NCBI RefSeq assembly: GCF_024721115.1
Contig: NZ_JAMDHK010000019.1
Span: 22,089 to 86,088 of the forward strand
Direction of reading: 5' to 3'
Length of the DNA: 64,000 bases
DNA from: Salipiger pentaromativorans
Lineage (GTDB): Bacteria > Pseudomonadota > Alphaproteobacteria > Rhodobacterales > Rhodobacteraceae
Positions 1 to 8,776 of the stretch are shown piece by piece; the stretch's first letter is position 1, and each line of letters opens with the position of its first letter. The notes under the pieces are model-generated. The model was not told the DNA's origin. It saw only the letters and a list, made by a program, of their open reading frames with translations, and ran no database searches. The position numbers were made by a program, and so were the translations under genes.

Positions 1-58
1 CCCGCTCCAGCAGGTGCAGAAACCCGTCACCTTCCCAATTTTTGGATGTCAATGCCAT
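1..58 (-). CDS. 5' end of a divergent gene, truncated by the window edge
   Basis: An ATG at 58 reading leftward opens a frame that stays open to the window edge (MALTSKNWEGDGFLHLLER). An AAGAAGG-type ribosome binding site lies just upstream. It would be transcribed divergently from the IclR regulator gene at 188, the usual layout for a regulator and its target. Only 19 residues are visible, so no family can be named. The call rests on the start context and the divergent arrangement. Confidence 0.4.
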   Translation of the reverse strand, partial: MALTSKNWEGDGFLHLLER

Positions 59-106
59 CTTGCCTTCTTTTCTCGCCGATACAGCGAAAATTCCCGTTGA
101 ACTTGT

Positions 107-121
107 TATTGCAATGCAATA
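107..121. promoter_or_regulatory. Candidate IclR operator (palindrome)
   Basis: TATTGCA-a-TGCAATA is an inverted repeat with perfect 7-bp arms and a one-base centre. It lies midway between the divergent start at 58 and the iclR-type start at 188. IclR-family regulators usually bind such palindromes near their own promoter. A TTGACA hexamer follows at 129-134 but no convincing -10 box was seen. Confidence 0.4.
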
Positions 122-187
122 CAAAGTATTGACAGTTAATCGCGCCGCATTGGCGGTGTCAATGCGACTCCGTCAGGAAGGGCGAGC

Positions 188-970
188 ATGGCGAACACCG
201 GCGAAAAAAATGATCCTTTGATGGTCAGGGCGGTGGAAAAGGCGTTCCGCGTTCTTTCCACCTTTGACGAAAGCAGGCCCCGGCAGACGCTGACGCAGCT
301 TGCGGAAAGCGCCGGGCTCGACCGCTCCGCCGCGCAGCGCTTTTCGCATACGCTGTGGAAGCTCGGCTATCTGCACAAGGATCAGCGCAACAAGACCTTC
401 GAACTGACGCCCAAGGCGCTGAGCCTCGCCTATCAGTACACGCGCTCCAGCCCCATCGTGCTGCGTGCCCACCCCTACCTGTCGCATCTGAACAAGGCGA
501 CCGAGGAGACAATCTCGCTGACCGTCCTCGACGGGACCGAGGTCATTTACCTCTCGCGCTACCTGTCGCCCAACGTGCTGGACACGGATGTGATGATCGG
601 CTCGCGCCTGCCGGCCTATTGTTCGGCGGGCGGGCTCGCGATCCTGTCGACGATGCCGGATGCCGAGGTCGATGCCCTGCTCGACGCCTCCGACCTGCGC
701 GCCTTCACCCGGCGCACGATCTTTGACCGCGAGGGGATCAAGGCGGCGGTGGAGACCGCGCGCACGCGCGGCTTTGCCATGGTGGAAGAGCAGATCTATG
801 CGGGCGACATCACCATTGCCGTGGCGCTGCGGCTGCCCGGCAGCGACCGGGTGGCCGCCGTCAGCCTCGGCGCGTCGCTCTTCCGCTACGATGCGCAGCA
901 GATCGTCAGCCGCTTCGCCCCGATGCTGATGGGCGCGACACGTTCCATGTCGCAGGGCGTTCCGGTCTGA
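188..970 (+). CDS. IclR-family transcriptional regulator
   Basis: A 260-residue protein with the IclR two-domain layout. Residues about 13-75 form the N-terminal winged helix (AVEKAFRVLSTF, then LTQLAESAGLDRSAAQRFSHTL). Residues about 90-255 form the GAF-like effector domain with typical segments such as LPAYCSAGGLAIL and a late EEQIYAGDITIAVAL segment. Family members usually repress or activate catabolic operons in response to an aromatic or small-acid metabolite. The gene is divergent from a truncated gene at 1-58 and lies upstream of an uptake and oxidation cluster. A palindrome at 107-121 is a plausible self-operator. The family is clear; the effector is unknown. Confidence 0.93.
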   Translation: MANTGEKNDPLMVRAVEKAFRVLSTFDESRPRQTLTQLAESAGLDRSAAQRFSHTLWKLGYLHKDQRNKTFELTPKALSLAYQYTRSSPIVLRAHPYLSHLNKATEETISLTVLDGTEVIYLSRYLSPNVLDTDVMIGSRLPAYCSAGGLAILSTMPDAEVDALLDASDLRAFTRRTIFDREGIKAAVETARTRGFAMVEEQIYAGDITIAVALRLPGSDRVAAVSLGASLFRYDAQQIVSRFAPMLMGATRSMSQGVPV

Positions 971-976
971 GGGCGC

Positions 977-1327
977 TCAGCTCATCGGGCGCCGGTGCTG
1001 GTTCGCCTTATTGTGGTAATTCCAGATGTCCTCGTGGTGATGGATCATCGGGGTCATGGGGAAGTTGATGTTGCGCAGCGGCAGAGGGCGCAAAAGCCGC
1101 ATGATGGATTTGGTGGTCCGGATGAACTTGGCCTTCGGGTTGATGGTCGTGAGCAGCAGCAAAGCGCGACCGTCCGGGCGACGCACCATCATGTACCAGC
1201 CCTCGACATCCCAGGAGCCGGGCTCGCCGACCGAGATCAGTTCAACGGTGGCACCGGCCTCGACTTCGTCTTTCACGCCGCGCTCGAATACCACAAAATT
1301 GTCGTCTTGAAGCGCCTGGCTGTCCAT
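977..1327 (-). CDS. Small hypothetical protein
   Basis: A 116-residue frame convergent with the IclR gene, its stop six bases beyond the IclR stop. The ATG at 1327 is preceded by GTAGGG. The composition looks protein-like: a mixed acidic start (VEAGATVELISVGEPGSWDVEG), a hydrophobic strand (ALLLLTTINP), and a basic, His-rich tail (MIHHHEDIWNYHNKANQHRRP). No signal peptide, membrane segment or known motif was recognised. It may be a real orphan gene or a chance frame; no function is proposed. Confidence 0.45.
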   Translation of the reverse strand: MDSQALQDDNFVVFERGVKDEVEAGATVELISVGEPGSWDVEGWYMMVRRPDGRALLLLTTINPKAKFIRTTKSIMRLLRPLPLRNINFPMTPMIHHHEDIWNYHNKANQHRRPMS

Positions 1328-2375
1328 TACCCTACGTGTGCCTCGCCTACAGGTTGCTCTCGCGCCGTCTCAGTCGTTCGGGTTATTTCAGATCAGCACC
1401 CTGATCTCAAGTTTTCCCGCACACCACCATCCTCGGAAAAATCGCGCGCACGCTGTGATTTTCGCCCAGCCTCTTGGCAAAGAGAGAATATTTTTCAGGA
1501 TCTTTGCTCTGGCCGCCAGGGATACCCCACACCGACCAAGGCAAACTGGCCCCAACTTTAGAATTAGCACTCTTATCAAAAATAAGATACCTATTTTCAG
1601 GTTTCGATCGCCTTTTCTGATGCCAATGCGCATCACCTCCCCCCAGAGACCCGCCCGATACGGAGCGCCCGGCGGCCTTTTGGCGCAGAGCGAGCGCCCG
1701 CATGGGGCGCGGCGGGTCGGCGCGATGCCGGTCGCAAGCGACTCGACGCGCCAGATCGGGTCGCCGCGAACAATCGGCCAGGCGACGCGCCCTCTGCGGC
1801 ACATGGCCCAACGCCAGCTTCGAGACGCGAAATCCGGAGAACGCCTCATGCGCCCGGCGCGCAGATTCTTCGCGAACCGGCGGCAAGAAAACCGCAATAT
1901 ACTGAAAATAAATACGTTACCTGGAACCCTATGCCCCCGGGCGCAGACCATGCATGCCGCACGGAAGGCCCGCCGCACCAGACAGGCAGAGCGCCAATGC
2001 CCCGCCCCTCCCGCTCTCAACCCCAGCGCAACCGAGCCCGCTCCCAGACCGGCACGCGGGACACCCCGCGTGAGTCGGGAGGCTCGCGACCGCAGGGCAC
2101 GGGTTGCGGCGCGCCCAGGAAGATCAACTTCCGGACACAGCCCTGCGACGCAAATTTCGCCCAAAATACAGACGGATTGCCGAAAAATAGAGCAAGTATT
2201 GAGCAATCTTAGGATTCTGTTTCAAATATTAGGATACTAATTTTATAAAAGAGGTCTCCTTCTCATAATCAAGGTGGTGCCAGCGCCCAGCTGCTCTTTG
2301 GTCCCGACGTTCCGTCGTGCCCCGCAGGCAAGCGCCCGTGCAAACAACAACCCGCACCTATCCGAAGGAGCCCCC
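1328..2375. other. 1.05-kb stretch without a recognised gene
   Basis: Long frames exist on both strands but are rich in Arg, Ala, Pro and Ser, show no protein motif, and look like GC-driven chance frames. The stretch alternates AT-rich patches (about 1490-1630 and 2160-2260) with GC-rich DNA (1650-2130). The right end has a direct repeat and an AT-rich promoter-like segment before the cupin gene. The middle may be decayed coding DNA, but no parent gene was recognised. Confidence 0.5.
2209..2235 (+). promoter_or_regulatory. Direct repeat in the upstream region of the uptake operon
   Basis: The heptamer TTAGGAT occurs at 2209-2215 and 2229-2235, exactly 20 bp apart, so both copies face the same side of the helix. 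An AT-rich TTTTATAAA segment follows at about 2241-2249. This suggests a regulator site and promoter for the cupin/ABC operon, about 140-170 bp before its first start codon. Inferred from sequence only. Confidence 0.3.
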
Positions 2376-2816
2376 ATGCCTGGCATGCGCAAAACATCGC
2401 TCGAAGAGCTCACGCTGCACAGCTACACCGACAAGACCGGCGTTAAGACCAACCATCTGACCTTTTACACGAGCGGCCCCGAAGCGCCCGAACCGCTGCA
2501 GGTCGGCTATTTCGAGATGACGCGCTCGGAAAACGCCATGATCTTCCAGCACCAGTTCGAGGAAGGCAAATACGTCATCGAGGGCGAGATCGTGATTGTC
2601 GATGTCGAAACCCGCGAGGTGATCATCGCCAAGAAGGGCGACATGCTGCACCTGCCCACCCTCTCGCGCGCCATCTACTGGACCCCGTCCTATGCCAAGG
2701 TCTTCTTCTGCAGCGGCTCCGACGTTGTGGTCGAAAGCGCCTTCGACTCCGAAATCGCGGTGATCGACGTGCCCGAGCTGTGCGACGCGTTCGGGCTCGT
2801 CCCGGCGGAAGGCTGA
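2376..2816 (+). CDS. Cupin-domain protein
   Basis: A 146-residue single-domain protein. The ATG at 2376 is chosen because a strong GAAGGAG lies six bases upstream; the frame extends further 5' but that part is low in protein character. The cupin barrel is suggested by beta-strand segments FQHQFEEGKYVIEGEIVIVD and KKGDMLHLPTLSRAIYW, the second fitting a G-D-x6-P type of cupin motif 2. A clear His-His-Glu metal set is not evident, so it may be a binding or sensing cupin rather than an enzyme. It starts the run leading into the NMT1-type ABC genes (100 bp to the next start). A second cupin gene follows the ATPase gene at 6973. Confidence 0.75.
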   Translation: MPGMRKTSLEELTLHSYTDKTGVKTNHLTFYTSGPEAPEPLQVGYFEMTRSENAMIFQHQFEEGKYVIEGEIVIVDVETREVIIAKKGDMLHLPTLSRAIYWTPSYAKVFFCSGSDVVVESAFDSEIAVIDVPELCDAFGLVPAEG

Positions 2817-2916
2817 CGCCACCTGCCCGGCCGGACACGCGGCACAGCCCCTGCGGCGACAGAACCGCCCCGGCCGGGTATCCCCTTGCCACCCAACTTC
2901 CGACAGGAGACCGCCC

Positions 2917-4239
2917 ATGCAGATCACCATGCAGTTCCATCACGCGAGGTCCGCGCTCAAGCGGGCCACGGCCGGCGTCGCCGCGCTCGTCCTCGGCGGG
3001 CTTGTGCTGGCCCAACCCGCCGCCGCGCAGGAGTTCGAGCCCTCGTCCGGCACCGAGATCCCCGAGGTCGACGTGAACCTGGCCATGTGGCCCTATGCCA
3101 ACAACATGCTCGGGATCATCGGTCTCAAGCAGGGCTGGTTCGAAGAGGTCGGCATCGCGCTTCCCGAGGGCGATGCCATCGTCTCCATCGAACAGTCGAA
3201 CGCGCGCCTGACCAATGGCGAGCTCGACGCCTCGGAAGATTACGTGCCCGCGCTGATCGAGGTCTATGCCAGCATGCCGCATGTGCAGCATGTGCTGACC
3301 ATGACCACTTTCGTCGGCCAGCACGTACTGGCGAACCCGGAACTCGGCGTGCGGTCCTGGAGCGATTTCATCGCCGAGGGGCAAACGAAGGACGAGGCGT
3401 TCCGCTCTGTCATCGGCCAGATGCGCGGCAAGCGCGTGGTCTTCTCGACCAATGCGGGCACCCGGCCCTTCGTCAACACCATCCTCGAACTGGGCGGGCT
3501 GACGACGGCGGATGTCGAGGTGGATGTGCTGGCGGATTCGCGGATCGTACAGCTTGCCCAATCCGGCCAGATCGACTTTGCGATCCCCGGCGGCGCGGCG
3601 CAGAACGTGCAGGTGCAGGACATCGGCTATCAGCGCATGGTCGGCGTGCCCGACCTTATCGCGGGCCTGCCGGCGGGCGACTCGCGGGTGATCAACGCTT
3701 TCGGCTTCGGCGGGCTGACCCTGCAAAGCGAGATGATCGCGCAGGACCGCGAGACCGTGCTGCGCCTCGTCTCGGTCTATTACCGCATTCTCGACCAGAT
3801 CGAGAACGACCCGAACACCGCGCTGTCCTATCTGATCCCCTATCTCTCCGCCGCCACCGGCGAGGATGTCGATCTGGGCGATCTCGAACGGCTGTGGACC
3901 GGCGGCGATTTCTACGTGCCGTGGAGCTTCGGGCGGCAGGCCGAGCTGGAAGCGGACGAGAGTTCCGAGCTTTACTACGAGGCCATCATCGGCGCGCAGA
4001 TCGCCGCCGCCCAGGCCGGAGGCGTGGTGCCCGCGGCGCTGGAGCTGACGGCGGACAAGATCACCGCCGCACCGGGCATCTACAAGGATATGGTCGCGCT
4101 GAAGGAAGGGTACGAAACGCTTCTCGCCGATCACCCCGATCTGAGCGGCGCGCTGGTCGAACAGGCGGCAGCGTTCTACGATGGTCGCAACTATCTCGAC
4201 GCCTACCGCTTCCTGCGCAGCGCCGCAGAGGGAGAGTGA
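2917..4239 (+). CDS. ABC transporter substrate-binding protein, NMT1/SsuA/TauA-like
   Basis: A 440-residue periplasmic binding protein. A signal peptide spans residues 1 to about 37: a basic start, then a hydrophobic core AALVLGGLVLAQPAAAQ. The mature part reads like the NMT1/THI5 fold used for sulfonate, taurine, nitrate and pyrimidine precursors (LAMWPYANNMLGIIGLKQGWFEEVGI, a segment where family members contact ligand). It is longer than the usual 320-340 residues. A GACAGGAG site precedes the ATG. The permease gene starts three bases after its stop, so the genes are clearly one operon. The ligand cannot be read from the sequence; a nitrogen-containing small molecule would fit the neighbouring enzymes. 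Confidence 0.88.
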   Translation: MQITMQFHHARSALKRATAGVAALVLGGLVLAQPAAAQEFEPSSGTEIPEVDVNLAMWPYANNMLGIIGLKQGWFEEVGIALPEGDAIVSIEQSNARLTNGELDASEDYVPALIEVYASMPHVQHVLTMTTFVGQHVLANPELGVRSWSDFIAEGQTKDEAFRSVIGQMRGKRVVFSTNAGTRPFVNTILELGGLTTADVEVDVLADSRIVQLAQSGQIDFAIPGGAAQNVQVQDIGYQRMVGVPDLIAGLPAGDSRVINAFGFGGLTLQSEMIAQDRETVLRLVSVYYRILDQIENDPNTALSYLIPYLSAATGEDVDLGDLERLWTGGDFYVPWSFGRQAELEADESSELYYEAIIGAQIAAAQAGGVVPAALELTADKITAAPGIYKDMVALKEGYETLLADHPDLSGALVEQAAAFYDGRNYLDAYRFLRSAAEGE

Positions 4240-4241
4240 CC

Positions 4242-5081
4242 TTGAGTACGACCGCAGCATCCGCAGGCGGCACCGCACCGGGGAGGCGTGCACTCCGTCG
4301 CGCCTCCGTCACCGGCGCCTATGCCATCGCGGGGGCGCTGACCGTGATCGTGGCCTGGGCCCTGCTGGCCCGCGCCGTCGGCAACCCCACCCAGTTGCCC
4401 GCCCCCGGCGCGGTGATCGCCGCCATCCAGGCCAATTGGCACACCATTCCCGCCGTGCAATACGTGCTTTTCCGGCCGCTCGGCGTGGCCGCCGCCGTCA
4501 GCTATACCGCCGTCAACGTGATGGTGGGCGTGGCGCTCGGCACGGTTCTGGGCATCGTGCTCGGCCTCATCCTTGCGCGCAACCGGCTGGTGCGCGAGCT
4601 GTTCGAAGGGCCGCTTCTGCTGCTGACCACCACGCCGCTGCTGATCCTCTTGCCCTTCATCACCCTGTGGTTCGGCACCGACCGGATCGCGCAATCCATG
4701 CTGGTGATCGTCTTCACCATGACCACCGTGACCTTCGCGACCAAGAATGCCGCCATCGCCGTGGCCGGTCATTACGCCAACTACGCCGCCTGTCTGGGCG
4801 CAAGCGCCGCGCAGACGCTGCGCGACGTGGTGTTCCCCGCCGCCCTGCCCGCGACCATCGCCAATGTGCGCGTCGCGCTGGCGCTGGGATGGGGGCTTCA
4901 GGCGGTGGCCGAGCTGCTTGGCGGACGTTCGGGCATCGGCCGGGTGATCGAGATCACCGCCCGGCAGCAGGCGACGACCGACCTCTTTGCCGTGGTCCTC
5001 GCCATGCTTGTCGTCGCGCTGGCGGTCGATACCGCCGTGGCCGGTCTCGGGGCCGTCCTGACCCGCTGGAAGGAAGACTGA
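4242..5081 (+). CDS. ABC transporter permease, SsuC/TauC-like
   Basis: About 279 residues with six or so hydrophobic segments and the family's cytoplasmic coupling region YANYAACLGASAAQTLRDVVFPAALP (EAA-type loop ending in a conserved Gly and Pro). The start is taken as TTG at 4242, with GGGAGAG about seven bases upstream; a GTG at 4236 overlapping the binding-protein stop is the alternative. It forms half of the membrane pore with the next gene, whose ATG overlaps this stop by one base. Confidence 0.87.
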   Translation: MSTTAASAGGTAPGRRALRRASVTGAYAIAGALTVIVAWALLARAVGNPTQLPAPGAVIAAIQANWHTIPAVQYVLFRPLGVAAAVSYTAVNVMVGVALGTVLGIVLGLILARNRLVRELFEGPLLLLTTTPLLILLPFITLWFGTDRIAQSMLVIVFTMTTVTFATKNAAIAVAGHYANYAACLGASAAQTLRDVVFPAALPATIANVRVALALGWGLQAVAELLGGRSGIGRVIEITARQQATTDLFAVVLAMLVVALAVDTAVAGLGAVLTRWKED

Positions 5082-5995
5082 TGTCCTCGCAGGCTATGAC
5101 AAACACCCGCTCCATGGCGACATCCGCACCCGCAAGGCCCCGCGCCGCAAAGCGCAAACCGCGCCGCAAGACGAAAGACCGTCCCCTGATGGTCGCGCTC
5201 TCGGTGCTGGCCACGCTGCTGATCTGGAACGCCGCCTCGCTGCTGGCGGGCGTCAGCCCGATCACCGGCGACAGGCTGGTGCCGGGCACGCTCGACGTGA
5301 TCCGGTCTTTCCCCAACCTTGCCTATTACGCGCCGGGCAGCCCCGACGCGCTGCTCGCCTCCTCGGGCGCGGGCACCTCTGTGGGTGCCGCCCTGAAGTC
5401 GCTGCTCTATCACACCGGGGTTTCCGCGCTGCGCCTTGCGATCGGCCTCGTGGCCGGGATCGCGATCGCCTGTCTGGCCGCCGTTCTGATCTCGTGGAAC
5501 CGGACGATCCGGCGCGCCTTCATGCTTCCGGCGCAGGCCTTCCGCATGCTGCCGCTGCTCGCGCTGGCGCCGCTCTTCGGGATCTGGTTCGGCTCCGGCC
5601 AGACCGGCACCTATGCCTATCTCGCCTTCGCCACCTTCGCGGTGATGTTCCCGGTCGCGGTCAGTGCCATCGACCATGTGCCGGGCTATTACACGAATTA
5701 CGCGCGCAGCCTCGGCGCGGGCTCGGCGCGGATCTATCTCTCGGTCGTGGTGCCCGCAGCGCTGCCCGGCCTGCGCCCCGGCGTGCTGCTCTCGGTGGCC
5801 TTCGGCTGGAGCATGGTGCTCGCCGTCGAATACATCTCGCAGGGCAACGGGCTTGGCTTCATCGTCAGCCGCGCGCAGGAGTTCAGCCAGATCAACACGC
5901 TGGCGGTGATGGGCTGCATTCTGGTGATCTACGGGCGGTTTTCCTATGTCGCCGCCGCGCGTGGCTTCGACCGGCTGGTGAGGTGGCAGGAATGA
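5081..5995 (+). CDS. Second ABC transporter permease of the same system
   Basis: A 304-residue permease. A basic cytoplasmic N-terminus (residues about 12-37, rich in Arg, Lys and Ala) precedes several membrane segments. The EAA-type loop reads YYTNYARSLGAGSARIYLSVVVPAALPG. The start ATG overlaps the previous stop by one base (TGATG) and its own stop overlaps the ATPase start (ATGA). Two different permeases with one ATPase suggest a heterodimeric pore, whereas many sulfonate/nitrate systems use a homodimer. Confidence 0.87.
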   Translation: MSSQAMTNTRSMATSAPARPRAAKRKPRRKTKDRPLMVALSVLATLLIWNAASLLAGVSPITGDRLVPGTLDVIRSFPNLAYYAPGSPDALLASSGAGTSVGAALKSLLYHTGVSALRLAIGLVAGIAIACLAAVLISWNRTIRRAFMLPAQAFRMLPLLALAPLFGIWFGSGQTGTYAYLAFATFAVMFPVAVSAIDHVPGYYTNYARSLGAGSARIYLSVVVPAALPGLRPGVLLSVAFGWSMVLAVEYISQGNGLGFIVSRAQEFSQINTLAVMGCILVIYGRFSYVAAARGFDRLVRWQE

Positions 5996-6873
5996 CCCAG
6001 ACCGCCACCGCAAGACACGACACAGAACAAAGGACCGCGTCCATGAAGGATCTGCCGCACGCGCGCGAAAGCGCCGCCTCCACCCCGCCGGCCATCGCGC
6101 TCCGGGACGTCTCCAAGGTCTTCGAGCTGGAAACCGGCGAAACGCTCACCGCCGTCTCCGACCTGTCGCTGACCATCGAGCCCGGCGAGTTCGTCTGCGT
6201 CCTCGGCCCCTCCGGGCACGGCAAATCGACCCTGCTCAACCTCGTTGCGGGGTTTCTCGAACCCGACGCGGGCAGCGTCGAAGCCCATGGCGATCCGGTA
6301 AAGGGCCCCGGCCCCGACCGTGGCGTGATTTTTCAGCGCGACACGCTGTTTCTGTGGAAACGGGTCCGCGACAACATCGAATACGGCATGAAGGTGCGCG
6401 GCGTCCCGAAGGCAGAGCGCACGGCCAAGGCCGATGAGCTGATGGAGGCGGTTGGGCTGACCAAATTTGCCTCGTCCTGGCCGCGCCAGCTGTCGGGCGG
6501 GATGCGGCGGCGCGCGGCGATTGCGGCGGTCTTTGCCAATGAGCCGCCGGTTCTGCTGATGGACGAACCCTTTGTCGGGCTCGACTACGCCCGCCGGGCG
6601 GTGCTGCACGATGTGGTCACCAGCCTCTGGAGCCGCGAGAACAACACGATCTTTTTCGTAACCCATGACATCGACGAGGCGCTTGCTCTGGCCACCCGCG
6701 TGCTTGTGGTCGCGAACGGCTCGGTTGTCTACGACGTCTCCGTCGACCTCCCCCGTCCGCGCGGCACCGACACGCTGAACGGCCCCGAGGCGCTGGAGAT
6801 CCGCAAGAGCATCCTGCGGCATCTCGACGAGGCCATGGCGGTCGAGGAGGAGCGGTTCACACCGGCCGGCTGA
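5992..6873 (+). CDS. ABC transporter ATPase, SsuB/TauB-like
   Basis: A 293-residue nucleotide-binding subunit. Walker A GPSGHGKST is at residues 72-80, Q-loop VIFQRD at about 112-117, signature LSGGMRRR at 167-174, Walker B VLLMDEP at 187-193 and the H-loop His at about 225 (FFVTHD). The signature and DEPF context match the nitrate/sulfonate/taurine import group. It powers the two upstream permeases and overlaps the second by four bases. The N-terminal 33 residues before the ABC fold are low in similarity; the internal Met18 is an alternative start. Confidence 0.93.
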   Translation: MTQTATARHDTEQRTASMKDLPHARESAASTPPAIALRDVSKVFELETGETLTAVSDLSLTIEPGEFVCVLGPSGHGKSTLLNLVAGFLEPDAGSVEAHGDPVKGPGPDRGVIFQRDTLFLWKRVRDNIEYGMKVRGVPKAERTAKADELMEAVGLTKFASSWPRQLSGGMRRRAAIAAVFANEPPVLLMDEPFVGLDYARRAVLHDVVTSLWSRENNTIFFVTHDIDEALALATRVLVVANGSVVYDVSVDLPRPRGTDTLNGPEALEIRKSILRHLDEAMAVEEERFTPAG

Positions 6874-6903
6874 CCCGCAGACATCCCGAGAGAAATTCAC
6901 CAG

Positions 6904-6941
6904 CGCCGCGCGAGGCTCTCGCGTGGCGAGGGCCCCCTTTT
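6904..6941 (+). terminator. Terminator- or attenuator-like hairpin after the ABC operon
   Basis: Arms 6904-6914 and 6918-6928 pair over 11 bp with one G-U and a three-base loop. A C-rich then T-rich stretch ends at 6941. The T run is short and about ten bases from the stem, so partial termination before the second cupin gene seems more likely than a full stop. Confidence 0.45.
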
Positions 6942-6972
6942 ACCCGAACGCTGACTTACAGGAGACATCAGC

Positions 6973-7395
6973 ATGAGCGAAACCAACCCCGGCCCGGTCG
7001 CGGTCCACCGCTTCGACGCCGACAGGCTCAAACGCATTCACGTCCGCCCCGGCCCGAACGAGATCGTGACCTGGAACGACATCGCGATTGCGCAAAAGGA
7101 ATGCTACGCGGGCTTTCAGGAAGTGCGCAAAGGCGATCCCGTCGGCAGCTGGACCATGTGGTTCGACGAGGTCCAGTATGTGCTGGGCGGCAAGGCGACC
7201 ATGGTCTACCGCATGCCGCCGCTCTACGCCGAGGAATACCGGCGCGAGCTGGGCGAAGGCGATCTTTTCATGCTGCCGCTCGGCTGCGAATTCCGCTGGG
7301 AAGTGACCGAGGAAACGCCCTTCCGCACCATCATTCTTGCATTGCCCTTCCCGCCCAGCATGACGCTTTACGACGAGATGAGCGTCGAGGCCTGA
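6973..7395 (+). CDS. Cupin-domain protein
   Basis: A 140-residue cupin with a CAGGAG site before its ATG. It has a beta-rich core (SWTMWFDEVQYVLGGKATMVY, then ELGEGDLFMLPLGCEFRWEV) where E-G-D-x3-P-x-G matches cupin motif 2. Motif 1 lacks the usual His-X-His and has Asp/Glu (FDEVQYV), resembling EutQ-like cupins more than metal-loaded dioxygenases. It lies 100 bp after the ABC ATPase gene, beyond a hairpin, and ends in a clear terminator-like stem. A role in handling or sensing the imported compound is inferred from position only. Confidence 0.78.
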   Translation: MSETNPGPVAVHRFDADRLKRIHVRPGPNEIVTWNDIAIAQKECYAGFQEVRKGDPVGSWTMWFDEVQYVLGGKATMVYRMPPLYAEEYRRELGEGDLFMLPLGCEFRWEVTEETPFRTIILALPFPPSMTLYDEMSVEA

Positions 7396-7402
7396 CCCTT
7401 CG

Positions 7403-7427
7403 GAGGCCCGGCGCCGTGCCGGGCCTC
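7403..7427 (+). terminator. Terminator-like hairpin after the second cupin gene
   Basis: Arms 7403-7412 and 7418-7427 form a perfect 10-bp GC-rich stem around a five-base loop (GCCGT), starting eight bases after the cupin stop. Only a TCTCTCC tail follows, so termination may be partial. Confidence 0.5.
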
Positions 7428-7651
7428 TCTCCGCTTGCAACGAAAGGATCGAACGATGCGCGCGCTTGTCCCGGACCGGCCTGGCAGGACAGGGAGGCCG
7501 GATACGGCCCCGTCCTGCCGCCCGGAGGCGCGCCCGAAAACCATGCAGCGGGCCGCGCCGGTTTCTCCGCGCATTACAGAAAGAATGGAATTCAGGTCGT
7601 GTTATTCTACTAGTGCATATGGAGAGACTGTCCTCCGAAGGGGAGTGTGGA

Positions 7652-8647
7652 ATGACCGCGAGAACCAAGTACCAGCCGGACATCAGGCAAGCGATGGCCG
7701 CGCATCCCGGCTACCGCCGCCTGTTTGCGCCGGGCGAGATCACGCTGGGCCTCATCATGCCGCTGGAAACCTATGCCGAGGGCTGCATGCCGACCATGCG
7801 GAACCACCTCGCCACCGCGCGCCACGCGGAGGAGATCGGCATTCCCGGTCTCTGGCTTCTCGACATTCCGTTCTTCGATCCGAGCTATGGCGCCGCCGGG
7901 CAGCTTTTCGAACCGCTCACCTATATGGCCGCGCTGGCGATGCAGACCGAGAAAATCGCGCTTGGCACGACGGGGATCGTGCTGCCCTTCCGCGACCCGC
8001 ATCTCTTCGCCAAGCAGATGGCCAGCGTCGACCAGCTTTCGGGCGGGCGCTGTCTCGCCGGCCTGTCGCTGGGCGACCGCCGAGACGAATACCCGCTCTT
8101 TGGCATAGATTTCGACACCCGCGCAGAGCGTTTCCGCGAGATCTTCCGCCTCTATCGCACGGTGTCGGAACACGACCGTCCCGCCTTTGCCTCCGAGCTC
8201 TTCGGCTCTTCTCCCGGCGGGTTCGACATGCTGCCCAAGCCGCCCTTCGCCCGCACCCCGACGATTGCCATCAACGGCGCGGGGCAAAGCCTCGACTGGG
8301 TCGCCCGCGAGATGGAAGGCATCATGGTGCCGATCAGCGAGCCGGAGCGGCTGGCCGAGATGACCGCGGAATGGCGCGCGGCCCAGCCCGAGGGCACCTT
8401 CAAACCCTTCTGCATCGTGGGCTTCCTGCATCTGGAGGAAGATCCCGATCAGCCCTTCGAACGGGACCGGGAAGGGTTTCACGTCGGCAGCCGGGCACTG
8501 GCCCGCTTCATGGAGCAGGCCCGCGCCGCCGGGGTCAATCACTTCGCCATGAACCCGCGCTACACGCGGCGCCCGATGGAAGAGGTGCTCTTCGAACTGG
8601 AACGCGATGTGCTGCCGCATTTCCCGGCACTGGAGGCGGCCGACTGA
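7652..8647 (+). CDS. LLM-class flavin-dependent monooxygenase (luciferase-like)
   Basis: A 331-residue bacterial-luciferase-family protein. Family marks include early strands (EITLGLIMPLET), HAEEIGIPGLWLLDIPFFDP, a central IALGTTGIVLPFRDPHLFAKQMASVDQLSGGRCLAGLSLGD segment typical of F420/FMN LLM enzymes, and AINGAGQSLDWVARE. Such enzymes use FMNH2 or F420 plus O2 to oxidise organic N, S or C substrates. ATG 7652 is chosen for its GGGGAG site seven bases upstream; ATG 7619 is in frame. It is monocistronic, with a terminator-like hairpin after it. Two flavin reductase genes in the same region (18274, 22249) could supply FMNH2. Confidence 0.85.
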   Translation: MTARTKYQPDIRQAMAAHPGYRRLFAPGEITLGLIMPLETYAEGCMPTMRNHLATARHAEEIGIPGLWLLDIPFFDPSYGAAGQLFEPLTYMAALAMQTEKIALGTTGIVLPFRDPHLFAKQMASVDQLSGGRCLAGLSLGDRRDEYPLFGIDFDTRAERFREIFRLYRTVSEHDRPAFASELFGSSPGGFDMLPKPPFARTPTIAINGAGQSLDWVAREMEGIMVPISEPERLAEMTAEWRAAQPEGTFKPFCIVGFLHLEEDPDQPFERDREGFHVGSRALARFMEQARAAGVNHFAMNPRYTRRPMEEVLFELERDVLPHFPALEAAD

Positions 8648-8670
8648 GCCTGAGCGTTCCGTGTCGGCGG

Positions 8671-8690
8671 CCTCTCTCGCGGGAGGTTTT
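8671..8690 (+). terminator. Short rho-independent-like terminator
   Basis: A 6-bp stem (8671-8676 with 8681-8686, one G-U) with a four-base loop is followed directly by TTTT, 24 bases after the monooxygenase stop. Confidence 0.45.
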
Positions 8691-8776
8691 CCGCATCCCA
8701 TGCCCGCGGCAAGATCCTTCCGGTCGCCCCCGCATCCGACATGTGAACGCTCAATCATCTGAACACGAGGAAAGCT

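Noticed and set aside
1388..2206. Minus-strand frame in the 1-kb intergenic block
   Set aside because: Arg/Cys/Gly-rich, no recognisable domain, no good ribosome binding site.
2623..4293. Long open frame antisense to the NMT1-type binding-protein gene
   Set aside because: It is His/Arg/Gly/Asp-rich, lacks motifs and mirrors a clear gene on the plus strand.
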